From Pseudomonadales bacterium (GTDB taxonomy: Bacteria > Pseudomonadota > Gammaproteobacteria > Pseudomonadales > Azotimanducaceae): a stretch of DNA of 52,630 bases. Within the stretch, counting starts at the first letter, position 1, and each line of letters begins with the position of its first letter. Shown one piece after another: positions 35,404 to 43,505 of this stretch. The DNA lies in NCBI GenBank assembly GCA_022448085.1, contig JAKUTH010000014.1, positions 1 to 52,630 of the forward strand, written 5' to 3'. The translations under genes and the position numbers were made by a program. The notes beneath the pieces are model-generated. The model worked only from the letters and a program-made list of their open reading frames with translations. It was not told where the DNA came from and did not search any database.

Positions 35404-36291
35404 ATGGCTATAAAAATAGATCCTAAGGACGCTACGCTGGGTGCAACGATCACGGGCATCGATTTAGCGCACTTAGACAACACGAGTTGGGACATCGTGA
35501 GGCAGGCATTTCTGGAATTCGGTGTACTCATTTTTCCAGAACAGGCCCTGTCCGACGATGTGCAAATTGCCTTTGCCTCGCGTTTTGGCGAATTGGAAAC
35601 ACCGCTCGCCGCCATCTCCAACGAACGCTCAAACGGGGAGGTCGTTGACGACAACGACTTACCGTACTGGATATTGCGTGGGAACGAACGCTGGCACATT
35701 GACAGCTCCTTCAAGCCACTCGCAGCCAAGGCATCCTGCTTAACGGCCATGGCAGTACCCGACGCTGGTGGTGAAACCCAGTGGGCGGATATGCGAGCCG
35801 GCTACGACGCTTTATCAGACGAGATGAAGCAACAGGTCGACGGTCTCTGCGCCCTGCATTCCAACTACTATTCCCACGAGATGTTGGGACAGGTTCCACA
35901 AACCGGTGATGGCTACGGATTCCACACGAAGGGAGCCCCGTTGCGTCCGTTAGTCAAAACCCATCCGGAAACAGATATGAAGTCGCTTTATATCGGACGC
36001 CATGCGTATGGCGTCCCCGGCTTGACGGACAAACAATCGGAAAAACTGCTCGCCAAGTTACTCGTCTTGGCGGCTCAACCTCCGCGGGTCACAGAACATC
36101 ACTGGCAGCTGGGCGACCTCGCAATATGGGATAACCGCCGGGTGCTTCATCGAGTCGCCCCGTACGATTATTCGCAATCAAGAATCATGCGTCATACCCG
36201 GGTTGCGGGAGACCCCGCGTCTGAATTGGCCGGAACGCTCCCAGACGTTCGCGCATCGAGTTACCAACCCAGCCAGACAGCTGAAAAGTAA
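35404..36291 (+). CDS. TfdA-like Fe(II)/2OG dioxygenase
   Basis: 295 residues. Triad: H98-I-D100 (ERWHIDSSFKP), H249 (WDNRRVLHRV), R260 followed by R266 (RHTRVAGDP). GGETQWADMRAGYDAL and IWDNRRVLHR are the TfdA-type landmarks. It is the clear paralogue of the gene at 4518, sharing GRHA-Y/F-G-V/I-PGL and the RVAGDP-x-S/T-ELA C-terminal block, implying duplication within or near this genome. Expected chemistry is hydroxylation beside an ether oxygen or similar heteroatom. The SDR follows after 51 bp in the same direction; together they could convert an ether or alcohol product to a carbonyl. Confidence 0.92.
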   Translation: MAIKIDPKDATLGATITGIDLAHLDNTSWDIVRQAFLEFGVLIFPEQALSDDVQIAFASRFGELETPLAAISNERSNGEVVDDNDLPYWILRGNERWHIDSSFKPLAAKASCLTAMAVPDAGGETQWADMRAGYDALSDEMKQQVDGLCALHSNYYSHEMLGQVPQTGDGYGFHTKGAPLRPLVKTHPETDMKSLYIGRHAYGVPGLTDKQSEKLLAKLLVLAAQPPRVTEHHWQLGDLAIWDNRRVLHRVAPYDYSQSRIMRHTRVAGDPASELAGTLPDVRASSYQPSQTAEK

Positions 36292-36342
36292 TGCAGGTCA
36301 AAGGGCAGATTACGTTACCTAGGAAAATCTTAAGGAAACACA

Positions 36343-37302
36343 ATGACCGACGAACACCCGACAAGACCAAATAAAAACGCCCACCCTCGTCTCGAGGACT
36401 TGGCGGGTGGCGTTGCAATTGTCACAGGAGGTGCGTCGGGTATCGGTTACGCATTGATTGAGGCGGCAATAGCGCAAGGCATGCATTGCGTCATCGCGGA
36501 TATCGAAACGGAAGCGATACGAAGCGCTGAAGACAACCTCAGGGCCCCAGCAAACGAAGCCGGTGTCGAATTACTTGGCTACACCGTAGACGTTTCTTCC
36601 GAAGAGAGTGTCGTGGAACTCGCGGATGCCGTATCCAGTGCGTTCCCTGATACACCAATCTCCTTACTCTGCTGCAACGCGGGGGTCGGTGGCGGCGGTG
36701 GCGTGTTGACGGCAAGAGATATTGACTGGGACTTCGTCATTGGGGTGAATGTCAAAGGCGTCGCGAATTGTGTACGAACTTTCGTTCCGAAAATGCTTTC
36801 GCAAAATGCAAACGGCGCGGTCGTAACAACCTCGTCGCAAGACGGTATCTGCTGTGCACAAGGCGTCTATGGCGTCACCAAACACGCTTGCGTCGCGCTG
36901 ACGGAGGCGCTTTACAATGAGGTTCAAGGCGCGCTTTCCGTGCATGTCTTGTGCCCCAACGCAGTCGCTACGAATATCGTTACGTCAGAGCGGAACCGCC
37001 CGGAACGGTATGGCGGTGTCGCCCAAGGAACTCCACCCAGTGGTACCAAGCCAAACCCAATCGCCGAGCGCTTTAAAGCGTTCGGGATGGCGCCTTCTCG
37101 ATGCGCCGAGATGGTCTTCGACGCAATTCAATCGGGCGAATTTTATATATTGGCAGAGGCACCCGATGATCCTGGCTACGTGTATCTCGAAGCGCAAACC
37201 AGGATGGAAGCCATCCTCAACAAGGGTCTTCCCTCAAGACCCAAAAGCGAGTTGCTAACCAAAGTATTCAATCTTCGAATACCCCTCCCAGACAACGAAT
37301 AG
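36343..37302 (+). CDS. short-chain dehydrogenase/reductase
   Basis: 319 residues of classical SDR type. Cofactor motif T-G-G-A-S-G-I-G about residues 25-32 in VAIVTGGASGIGYAL, CNAGVGGGGGV near 108-118 (NAG), and catalytic Ser in TTSSQDG with Y-G-V-T-K as the YxxxK pair near 170-175. A polar N-terminal tail of about 20 residues precedes the fold. It interconverts an alcohol and a carbonyl using NAD(P). The neighbouring TfdA-like gene 51 bp upstream supports a role on a hydroxylated product. The ATG at 36343 has AAGGAAAC upstream. Confidence 0.93.
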   Translation: MTDEHPTRPNKNAHPRLEDLAGGVAIVTGGASGIGYALIEAAIAQGMHCVIADIETEAIRSAEDNLRAPANEAGVELLGYTVDVSSEESVVELADAVSSAFPDTPISLLCCNAGVGGGGGVLTARDIDWDFVIGVNVKGVANCVRTFVPKMLSQNANGAVVTTSSQDGICCAQGVYGVTKHACVALTEALYNEVQGALSVHVLCPNAVATNIVTSERNRPERYGGVAQGTPPSGTKPNPIAERFKAFGMAPSRCAEMVFDAIQSGEFYILAEAPDDPGYVYLEAQTRMEAILNKGLPSRPKSELLTKVFNLRIPLPDNE

Positions 37303-37338
37303 CTCGAAGTTACGTAGAGTGCGATTCGGACGAAACAG

Positions 37339-38451
37339 TCAATCGTTAAAACTAAAGGCGATCCGGTTGGTCACGCCGTCTACTTCAACTGGCTCGCCAT
37401 TCACCACTCGGGGTATGTATCGAAATTGGCCCACCGCGTCGAGTGCAGCTTGATCAAAAATTCTGGGTGGGTTGGCATCGATAACTTTAGGATCACGGAT
37501 CCCGCCCTCCCGTGTGACCGTAAATTCGAGTAGGACATACCCTTCGATACCACGGACGATGGCGCGACGTGGATAGACGGGCGATTTTTTATAAATCGGC
37601 GCATAGTTGGTGTCTTGATGGCCGGTCGTTAACAATCCGGCCGCTTGCAAGTGTTCAGTCGCCATCCGCTCATCGCCAATCTCAAGATAATTAATCGATA
37701 GTTTCTGGTGTAGCGCGAATTGGTACCGACTGAAGCCCTCAACATCTTTTCCGTTTCGAAGAATTCGTTCATATGCTTTGCTTTGCGCGTCGCCGTTTTT
37801 GAAAGATGCAGCATTCACTGCGGCTATCAAGGTGTGAACGTGTTTCCTTCCATATATTTGCTCATACAAATCTTCCGCCTCAACGCTGTACCGCCGACTG
37901 TCACGTAATCCAATCTTCGAAATATTTTGATAGAGATCCGGTAACAGTGTGGCTTCGTTACTGCGCTTTGCGATGCGTTCAGCCAGCCCCACCAAGACAT
38001 ACATCTGTCGATGTCTCTTGGTTTGTTCATCTCCAAACGAATTGCTCTGAAGTCCCTTCGCCAGCGCTTGGATCAATAGCGTCATGGGTACTACAGTCTC
38101 GTCAGCGTTTTCCCCATATACGCGTCGATAACGCGCTACCACCAGTTCAGCAACACGAAGTCCTCTCCATCGGAAGCGTGTAAAGGCGTTGAGCGTTTTT
38201 GCTAGATTGAAAGAAAGAACAGCGGTATTGGGATGATCTGTACCGTAGATCTGCTCGCTCAGCTCGAGCGCCAAGATGCCAAGACGCTCCGCATTCGGCA
38301 AGTCGCCGTTGTCCGAGAATTGCTGATATTGGTCGTGGGCATCTTCGAGTTCTCTTTTAAGACTTAAGGGGTCGTCATTTCCATACGCAGGGGACGACAA
38401 CGCGATGATTGCAATCGCCCCCCACGAGATGCCTGTCAGCGAATGTCTCAA
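37339..38451 (-). CDS. periplasmic TPR protein with C-terminal TonB domain
   Basis: 370 residues. A signal peptide (SLTGISWGAIAIIALSSPAYG) is followed by TPR-like helical repeats about 30-260 (YQQFSDNGDLPNAERLGILALELSEQIYG; LYEQIYGRKHVHTLIAAVNAA). The last about 90 residues are a TonB C-terminal domain: KSPVYPRRAIVRGIEGYVLLEFTVTREGGI, then DQAALDAVGQFRYIPRVVNGEPVEVDGV. There is no membrane anchor beyond the signal and no Pro-rich linker, so this is not a classical TonB; it may serve as a periplasmic scaffold or partner of envelope proteins. Compare the gene at 49798, where the same two modules occur in the opposite order. Confidence 0.85.
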   Translation of the reverse strand: MRHSLTGISWGAIAIIALSSPAYGNDDPLSLKRELEDAHDQYQQFSDNGDLPNAERLGILALELSEQIYGTDHPNTAVLSFNLAKTLNAFTRFRWRGLRVAELVVARYRRVYGENADETVVPMTLLIQALAKGLQSNSFGDEQTKRHRQMYVLVGLAERIAKRSNEATLLPDLYQNISKIGLRDSRRYSVEAEDLYEQIYGRKHVHTLIAAVNAASFKNGDAQSKAYERILRNGKDVEGFSRYQFALHQKLSINYLEIGDERMATEHLQAAGLLTTGHQDTNYAPIYKKSPVYPRRAIVRGIEGYVLLEFTVTREGGIRDPKVIDANPPRIFDQAALDAVGQFRYIPRVVNGEPVEVDGVTNRIAFSFND

Positions 38452-38487
38452 GACGAATCGCCTATAGAAGAATCAATGGGAGAACCG

Positions 38488-38907
38488 TTAACCGGCAAGC
38501 GCAACGATCATTTCTCGTACGACCATGACCGCTAAAGCGACACTTGCCCCAATAAACATCGTCAACCTCGTCGCGACGTTATTGACGGTCGCTTGCACGA
38601 GCGAATGTGCAACCCGGAATCCAACGAAGAACCAGGCACATCGGACATGAATCAAGTCAACGTGGCCTACTAGATGAATGTATACGGCGGTTGCGTAAAA
38701 AAGCACCGGTTGCTCGAACAGGTGGTTGTAGTTGTCGGTAATATTCCGCATGCCGGCGGACATGTTTTGTTTCATGTCGTCTGCATATTTGCCGCCTTGA
38801 AGGTTCGGGAAATTCTTCACGATTATCGGAAGCCGTGATGCAAAAATTACAATCGTCATGGCGAGTGTTAACACCATCATGCCGAGTACGGGCGAGAGAA
38901 TATCCAT
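38488..38907 (-). CDS. MAPEG-family membrane protein
   Basis: 139 residues with four predicted membrane segments (about 5-25, 65-80, 88-105, 115-135). The motif MRNITDNYNHLFEQPVLFYA is diagnostic for the MAPEG family of membrane glutathione transferases and related proteins. The family conjugates glutathione to electrophiles or reduces peroxides; many bacterial members remain uncharacterised. It sits 36 bp upstream of the TonB-TPR gene in the same direction. Its presence with a soluble GST further on fits detoxification of reactive oxidation products. Moderately certain family, function inferred. Confidence 0.85.
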   Translation of the reverse strand: MDILSPVLGMMVLTLAMTIVIFASRLPIIVKNFPNLQGGKYADDMKQNMSAGMRNITDNYNHLFEQPVLFYATAVYIHLVGHVDLIHVRCAWFFVGFRVAHSLVQATVNNVATRLTMFIGASVALAVMVVREMIVALAG

Positions 38908-39123
38908 GGTCCATAATTCCTTAGCTACCGTTGTTTGACGGTTGCATAGTGCCCCGATTAATTTTCTTGAGAAACCTTTTCCGCAGAACTAAGTGGAACA
39001 GTTGTCGCACCTGCTAAACTCGATCGAAATCCAGTCGCTGAGTTAGGAAAGAAATGCCGTGTTGTAACGTTCATGAGTATCGGGCTCGTGTGTTGGATGT
39101 TGTTACCCATGTGACAGTCTCTA

Positions 39124-40167
39124 GTGCCTAGGCATCGCGGTACCTTTAAGCCAAGCCGACCGGAGCCCTACGAGCTCTCCCGCGGGCGAGTCGAAGACTT
39201 TATTAAATGCCCCGCATGTTTTTGGTTAGATCGCGTGAAAGGAGTCAAGTTCCCATCAATCCCAGGCTTCAATATTAATAGCGCTACCGATCTACTCCTT
39301 AAACGCGATTTCAATCGGTATCGCGAGAGACAATTGTCCCACCCATTTATGATTCGAAACGGATTAGAGCATCTGGTTCCATTCGCTCACGAAGATCTAG
39401 AACGGTGGGTAAACGCACTTCATTTCGGCGCCTCACTCAACCACTTCAATACAATCCATGAAGAAACCAACATCCTTTTTGGCGGTGGTATTGATGATGT
39501 ATGGCGCAACGTCGAGACGGGCGAGCTGCACGTTGTCGACTACAAAAGTACCTCTCAGGGCGTAATGGCTCCGAAAAAAGAGCCGAAAGAGATCAATCTA
39601 GAAGGTCGATGGAAACAAGGGTACAAACGGCAAATCGAAATGTATCAGTGGATCCTTCGGCGCAAAGGTTTTCAGGTTAACGACGTCGGGTATTTTGTCT
39701 ATGTCGACGGTCAGCACTACGGCATCGATGGCATGCTCGACGACACCGAAAACCAGGCAAATATGAGCTTCAAAGCGACCTTGCTTACTTATCGAGGCGA
39801 TGATTCATGGGTTGCCGACGCCCTACAGAACATTCACACAGTGCTAAACCAAACCCACTGTCCAAACCATGATCCGGATTGCGAACACGCGCGATTTTTC
39901 GATGGCGTCGCGGAAGCGATGGATGAACCCGCTGCCACGAATGGAGGTAATCAACAGATGACTGAGTTCATTAGCAGCGATTTAAAAGCGGCCGCCGATC
40001 GCGTAGCCGAAGCATGTCAAAAACTGCAACAAAGTCTGTCAGAACGGAAGTACCTCGAATCCGATAGTGAATTGATTGATTTTCTGCGCGTTCAACTCCA
40101 AGGCGGTGAAGATCAGCTTCGATCCATCGCAGAGGACGTATCGAAAAGAGATTCCGCGGGCGGCTAG
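39124..40167 (+). CDS. PD-(D/E)XK nuclease with four-cysteine cluster
   Basis: 347 residues, GTG start. Nuclease core: G-I-D-D125 (FGGGIDDVWRNVETG), then D139-Y-K141 (LHVVDYKSTSQG), with Q170-x-E-x-Y (KRQIEMYQW) as the helix that follows in RecB/Cas4-type nucleases. Two Cys near the N-terminus (C29-P-A-C32 in FIKCPACFW) and two after the core (C246 and C253 in CPNHDPDCE) match the four-Cys Fe-S cluster arrangement of AddB, Dna2 and Cas4 relatives. C-terminal about 90 residues are helical and charged. No cas genes, helicase or polymerase is adjacent. Expected role: DNA end processing or repair; the standalone context leaves its partner unknown. Confidence 0.82.
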   Translation: MPRHRGTFKPSRPEPYELSRGRVEDFIKCPACFWLDRVKGVKFPSIPGFNINSATDLLLKRDFNRYRERQLSHPFMIRNGLEHLVPFAHEDLERWVNALHFGASLNHFNTIHEETNILFGGGIDDVWRNVETGELHVVDYKSTSQGVMAPKKEPKEINLEGRWKQGYKRQIEMYQWILRRKGFQVNDVGYFVYVDGQHYGIDGMLDDTENQANMSFKATLLTYRGDDSWVADALQNIHTVLNQTHCPNHDPDCEHARFFDGVAEAMDEPAATNGGNQQMTEFISSDLKAAADRVAEACQKLQQSLSERKYLESDSELIDFLRVQLQGGEDQLRSIAEDVSKRDSAGG

Positions 40168-40253
40168 GTGATGAAATCGACTCGGGATTCGAATCCTCGA
40201 CGAATCCGACACCGCATCGGTATCCTATTCATCGACGACCAACGAGTTGAACC

Positions 40254-41336
40254 ATGTCGCAAGATCATCTGAACGACGACCAAAAACAGTGTTTTTTCAA
40301 CGACGGCTTCATCGTCATCAAAAATATCGTTCCACGCTCCTACATCAAAGCGGCGAAAGAATTAATCGAAGACGTCTTGCCACGGGATAAACGGATCCTA
40401 CTGGTGCCTCGAGAACTAGCTATCCATCCAAACGTCCTAAGGCTATTCAATGAAACGAGTCTTAAAAATATTCTGGAGACCGAGCTCGGACCATTCCCGG
40501 AGGTGATCAGTTCGCAAGTTGCTGTGACACCCGGATTCGACACAATGGGGGGAAGACCACGCCCTCACGTGGATGGGAGTTGGAGTGGGGCGATACCCGA
40601 TTCAGCGAACGATATTGAACCCGTGAGGGGTCGCCCCCTAGACCCTGCACCGTATTTTGGCGAAAACGATGATCGACGCGGCAGCAACGATGGCCAATTG
40701 TGGCAAGATCCGGACCGAACCATATCCCTTGGTAGTTACTCAGCGCTGGTAGGCGTCGCCCTCAACGATCAATCCATACCTGGACGGGGGCAATTCGCCG
40801 TTCTCAAAGGCATGCACGAAACAGTCGAATCCGCGTTCCGCTTTCAGCGCGATACCGGAGGCGTCATCGGGCCGGAGGGGCCAGACTGGCCACGCATCAA
40901 GGCGACGGAGGAGGGGCAAACCTACTTGAATGGATTGCCGGAATCCGTCCGGGCACGTATGCAAAAGATGTGCAAACACGGCAATTCGGTTGATGGCTGG
41001 GAATGGCCAGAATTGACTCCTGTCCTTTTAGAAGAAGGCGACGCGGTCATCGCGCTACACAGTTGTCCACATACGGCCACGCCCAATCGTGGAGCGGAAC
41101 CTCGAATGAATATCTATTTCAGAATACGTCGCTTGCGAGAAGAAAATCCCCACGAAGGCAGTCGCCGCTTGGGTCACGGCGTAAGCGATCACCTGGATCG
41201 TGGCTATTACGGCCAGTTCCTCGAATACCCTGCCACATACAACCCATGGAAGACATCAATCGACAAACTCTGCAACCATTGGGATGAATGGCAAGGGATG
41301 CAAGATTTCGTCGCCGAGAATTCTCTAGCGCCGTAA
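40254..41336 (+). CDS. large PhyH-like Fe(II)/2OG dioxygenase
   Basis: 360 residues. The N-terminus DDQKQCFFNDGFIVIKNIVP is typical for PhyH. Metal residues: H105-V-D107 (RPRPHVDGSW), H269 or H273 in ALHSCPHTATPN, and R284 (AEPRMNIYFRI). An insertion between residues about 110 and 250 (DGQLWQDPDRTISLGS; FRFQRDTGGVIGPEGPDW) makes it longer than the usual 270-300. GRGQFAVLKGMHE takes the place of the PGSH element. It is likely a distinct PhyH branch with a bulky substrate or an extra lid. The VOC gene begins 65 bp after its stop in the same direction. Confidence 0.85.
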   Translation: MSQDHLNDDQKQCFFNDGFIVIKNIVPRSYIKAAKELIEDVLPRDKRILLVPRELAIHPNVLRLFNETSLKNILETELGPFPEVISSQVAVTPGFDTMGGRPRPHVDGSWSGAIPDSANDIEPVRGRPLDPAPYFGENDDRRGSNDGQLWQDPDRTISLGSYSALVGVALNDQSIPGRGQFAVLKGMHETVESAFRFQRDTGGVIGPEGPDWPRIKATEEGQTYLNGLPESVRARMQKMCKHGNSVDGWEWPELTPVLLEEGDAVIALHSCPHTATPNRGAEPRMNIYFRIRRLREENPHEGSRRLGHGVSDHLDRGYYGQFLEYPATYNPWKTSIDKLCNHWDEWQGMQDFVAENSLAP

Positions 41337-41401
41337 ATAGGACTACCCGTTTACTGTGTCGGCCTTCAATGCTGTCGACAATCGTTACAAGGAACGACGA
41401 C

Positions 41402-41797
41402 ATGCCCAAATACCGACACCATCACATTCATCTCATGAGCCACGACGCGATGGCAGCGGGTAGATTTTATGAATCCATGTTCGGTGCCAAGATCCTCAAA
41501 TCGAAAGGCGCGAACGGATTACCGCGATGCAATATGGAGTTAGACGGACAAACGATATTGATCTCCACCGTGACCGAAGACATCACTCGCATGTCCAAAA
41601 ACCCGCACCAGCAACTCGGACTAGACCATATAGGTTTACGAGTCGATGACATGGATGAAGCGGCGATTCAGTTAAAAGGCCTAGGCGCAGATTTTTTGAT
41701 CGAGCCTCGTGAAACCACCCCCGGTGTCCAAATCGCGTTCGTCCGCGGTCCGGACGGGGTCAACATTGAGTTGGTTCAATACCCTGACAGGGGCTAG
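41402..41797 (+). CDS. VOC (glyoxalase/dioxygenase superfamily) protein
   Basis: 131 residues from the ATG at 41402, preceded by AAGGAACGACGAC; an in-frame start at 41288 would overlap the PhyH gene. The paired beta-alpha-beta-beta-beta modules are visible: KYRHHHIHLMSHDAMAAGRFYESMFGAK, then LGLDHIGLRVDDMDEAAIQLKGLGADF, ending in FVRGPDGVNIELVQYP with metal Glu. His at HIHL and HIGL and the final Glu are the classic metal ligands. VOC members catalyse glyoxalase, extradiol cleavage, epimerase or resistance reactions. Adjacent to a PhyH gene, so probably catabolic. Confidence 0.88.
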   Translation: MPKYRHHHIHLMSHDAMAAGRFYESMFGAKILKSKGANGLPRCNMELDGQTILISTVTEDITRMSKNPHQQLGLDHIGLRVDDMDEAAIQLKGLGADFLIEPRETTPGVQIAFVRGPDGVNIELVQYPDRG

Positions 41798-41834
41798 CCT
41801 TAATCCGTCTGCCAAGACATGCCGAAATGGGAAC

Positions 41835-42818
41835 TTATCCTTCCCAGAAACACTCGCGCAGCCCAACGTGTTGCAGCCAATTCTCCACGAGCACGAGTTC
41901 TTCTACGTCCAACGTATTCCGAATACGTTCACTCACCAACTCGGCAGAGAAGGGCGGATAGGGTCGCGTCAAATAACTGACGGTTTCCCCGTAAATATTT
42001 GCTTTAAAAGCCTTTGCGCCGATCAACGACGCTTCGCGATTAGCCAGAAGGTAGGGTCGGTACGTTGTCTTCATTTCTCCAAGGACAAATTGGGCAAATT
42101 CTGTTGAATCCGGAAACGGAGCAAGTTCACCCACGCCATTCCAGCTATTAGCTTCTGTCTCCGACCATGCAATAACTTTCGGGAACCCTGACGTCACTTT
42201 TTTCGGGGTTGGATCCATATTGGTGTGAGCTCGAAGACCACCAAGAACAATGCAATCCACCGCAGTGGGCCGATCGCCCATAAGATAGGCTGACTGATTG
42301 AGCTGCGCCTCCGCAGCCTCAAGAATACGGACGTATTCGGCCTCAGCAGCGGCCTGTTGTTGTTTTGATTCGGTACCGGTCGCCCGACATGCTCTAGGCC
42401 CCCAATTCAATACCTGAGCTGCGGCCGCTTCGTTTCCCCCTGACATTCGTAGCGACGCGAAGTGAGCACTTTCCTCATGGTGCCATCGGTAATGCACCAT
42501 CGTTCGTGCAATCCATTCATCAAAGTACTCCTCGACCACGTGCACGAGCACCCCGAGGGAACCATCGGGGTACATCCGCCGATCTGCAAAGCGGCCGTCT
42601 AACATAGTCATAAGTGGTGTCGTGTCGGCAATCATCCAATTTTCTGGCGTGTGTAGTACCGGGACTTGATGGGTCCCCGAACGGTTCTCGATTTCCTCAC
42701 GCATGTCCGGCGTTTTAGACCGCAATTCGAATTCGGCGCCATAAAAAAGCATGGCGGCTTCCAGCTTCCTCGTGAAATAACTAAGTTCGCCACCGTAGAC
42801 GATGAATTTTCTTGGCAT
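41835..42818 (-). CDS. glutathione S-transferase family protein
   Basis: 327 residues, longer than a common 210-230 GST. The thioredoxin-like N-terminus is KFIVYGGELSYFTRKLEAAML, where Y or S near residues 13-15 would be the activating residue; HQVPVLHTPENWMIADTTPLMTML carries the cis-Pro and the Asp-Thr glutathione-binding segment. The helical C-terminal domain includes YLMGDRPTAVDCIVLGGLRAH, the conserved N-capping box. An extra about 100-residue C-terminal extension (NSWNGVGELAPFPDSTEFA onward) is unusual. Role: glutathione conjugation or reduction of electrophiles. Convergent with the VOC gene. Confidence 0.86.
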   Translation of the reverse strand: MPRKFIVYGGELSYFTRKLEAAMLFYGAEFELRSKTPDMREEIENRSGTHQVPVLHTPENWMIADTTPLMTMLDGRFADRRMYPDGSLGVLVHVVEEYFDEWIARTMVHYRWHHEESAHFASLRMSGGNEAAAAQVLNWGPRACRATGTESKQQQAAAEAEYVRILEAAEAQLNQSAYLMGDRPTAVDCIVLGGLRAHTNMDPTPKKVTSGFPKVIAWSETEANSWNGVGELAPFPDSTEFAQFVLGEMKTTYRPYLLANREASLIGAKAFKANIYGETVSYLTRPYPPFSAELVSERIRNTLDVEELVLVENWLQHVGLRECFWEG

Positions 42819-42896
42819 GGCAGGCGACCTATTTCCAGCGTGTCAGGCAACCATAGCAAAGTGAACAGGACCATACGGTCCGGTCACCATCGATAG

Positions 42897-43364
42897 TCAC
42901 GGGGAACAAGGACTTTCGACAACTAAATGACAACGCAGCGTCTCCTGTCCATGCTCCCATTCCAGATCCCGGATAAGGTAGGCGACAGTTGCTATCGGAT
43001 AAGGCAACTCATCCAAAAACTTGCGATAACTCAGTTCGTACCTTTCTAGCGCAACGAGAACGGTTTCGGCCTCCTCCCGACTCTCAAAAGTCATCCCATT
43101 GCCATAAAGATGCGTGCCCATCACCCGTTGAAGGTATTCAATGCGAGCTTCATGAGGTTGTTGTTCAAATCGAAGCGCCAACGCCTCGGTTGGAGCCCAA
43201 CGAGCAACGTCTTCCCTGACAGATGCCTCGTCCGGCAGCGCTTTCAACGCATCACCCATGAGCGTACTGCTCCAGAAGACGACGGCCTTGTTAAGCGTAT
43301 TGTGGTTTGGGTGGGACAATCGGTGCCGTAATGTAGGATCGATTATCCACGCTAGATGACTCAT
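42897..43364 (-). CDS. hypothetical cytoplasmic protein
   Basis: 155 residues, no signal peptide, no membrane segment. Segments such as TLRHRLSHPNHNTLNKAVVFW, PTEALALRFEQQPHEARIEYLQRVMG and EEAETVLVALERYELSYRKFLDELP look like helices; four or five may form a bundle. No motif matches a family I recognise. It lies 78 bp upstream of the GST in the same direction and could share its transcript. Codon pattern is like its neighbours. Start ATG at 43364 lacks a clear ribosome site. Confidence 0.6.
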   Translation of the reverse strand: MSHLAWIIDPTLRHRLSHPNHNTLNKAVVFWSSTLMGDALKALPDEASVREDVARWAPTEALALRFEQQPHEARIEYLQRVMGTHLYGNGMTFESREEAETVLVALERYELSYRKFLDELPYPIATVAYLIRDLEWEHGQETLRCHLVVESPCSP

Positions 43365-43505
43365 ACGTCTGCGCTACCACCGTCCTTGAGAAACTTTCCC
43401 CACGCCGATTTTAACCGAGCGAGGACGTCTTGGGTCGTGCGTGGCGAAAGGCATTTAATGAATGTCGTCAAAACAACTTGCGAGACCTTGATAAAAGGAG
43501 CGCGA

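Noticed and set aside
40185-40196. GGATTCGAATCC palindrome resembling a tRNA T-arm
   Set aside because: The T-arm stem has a mismatch, and no acceptor stem, D-arm or CCA end can be built around it, so it is a chance palindrome.
43356-43505. N-terminal extension of the BNR lipoprotein
   Set aside because: It overlaps the divergent hypothetical gene; the AAAAGGAG ribosome site and signal peptide support 43506.
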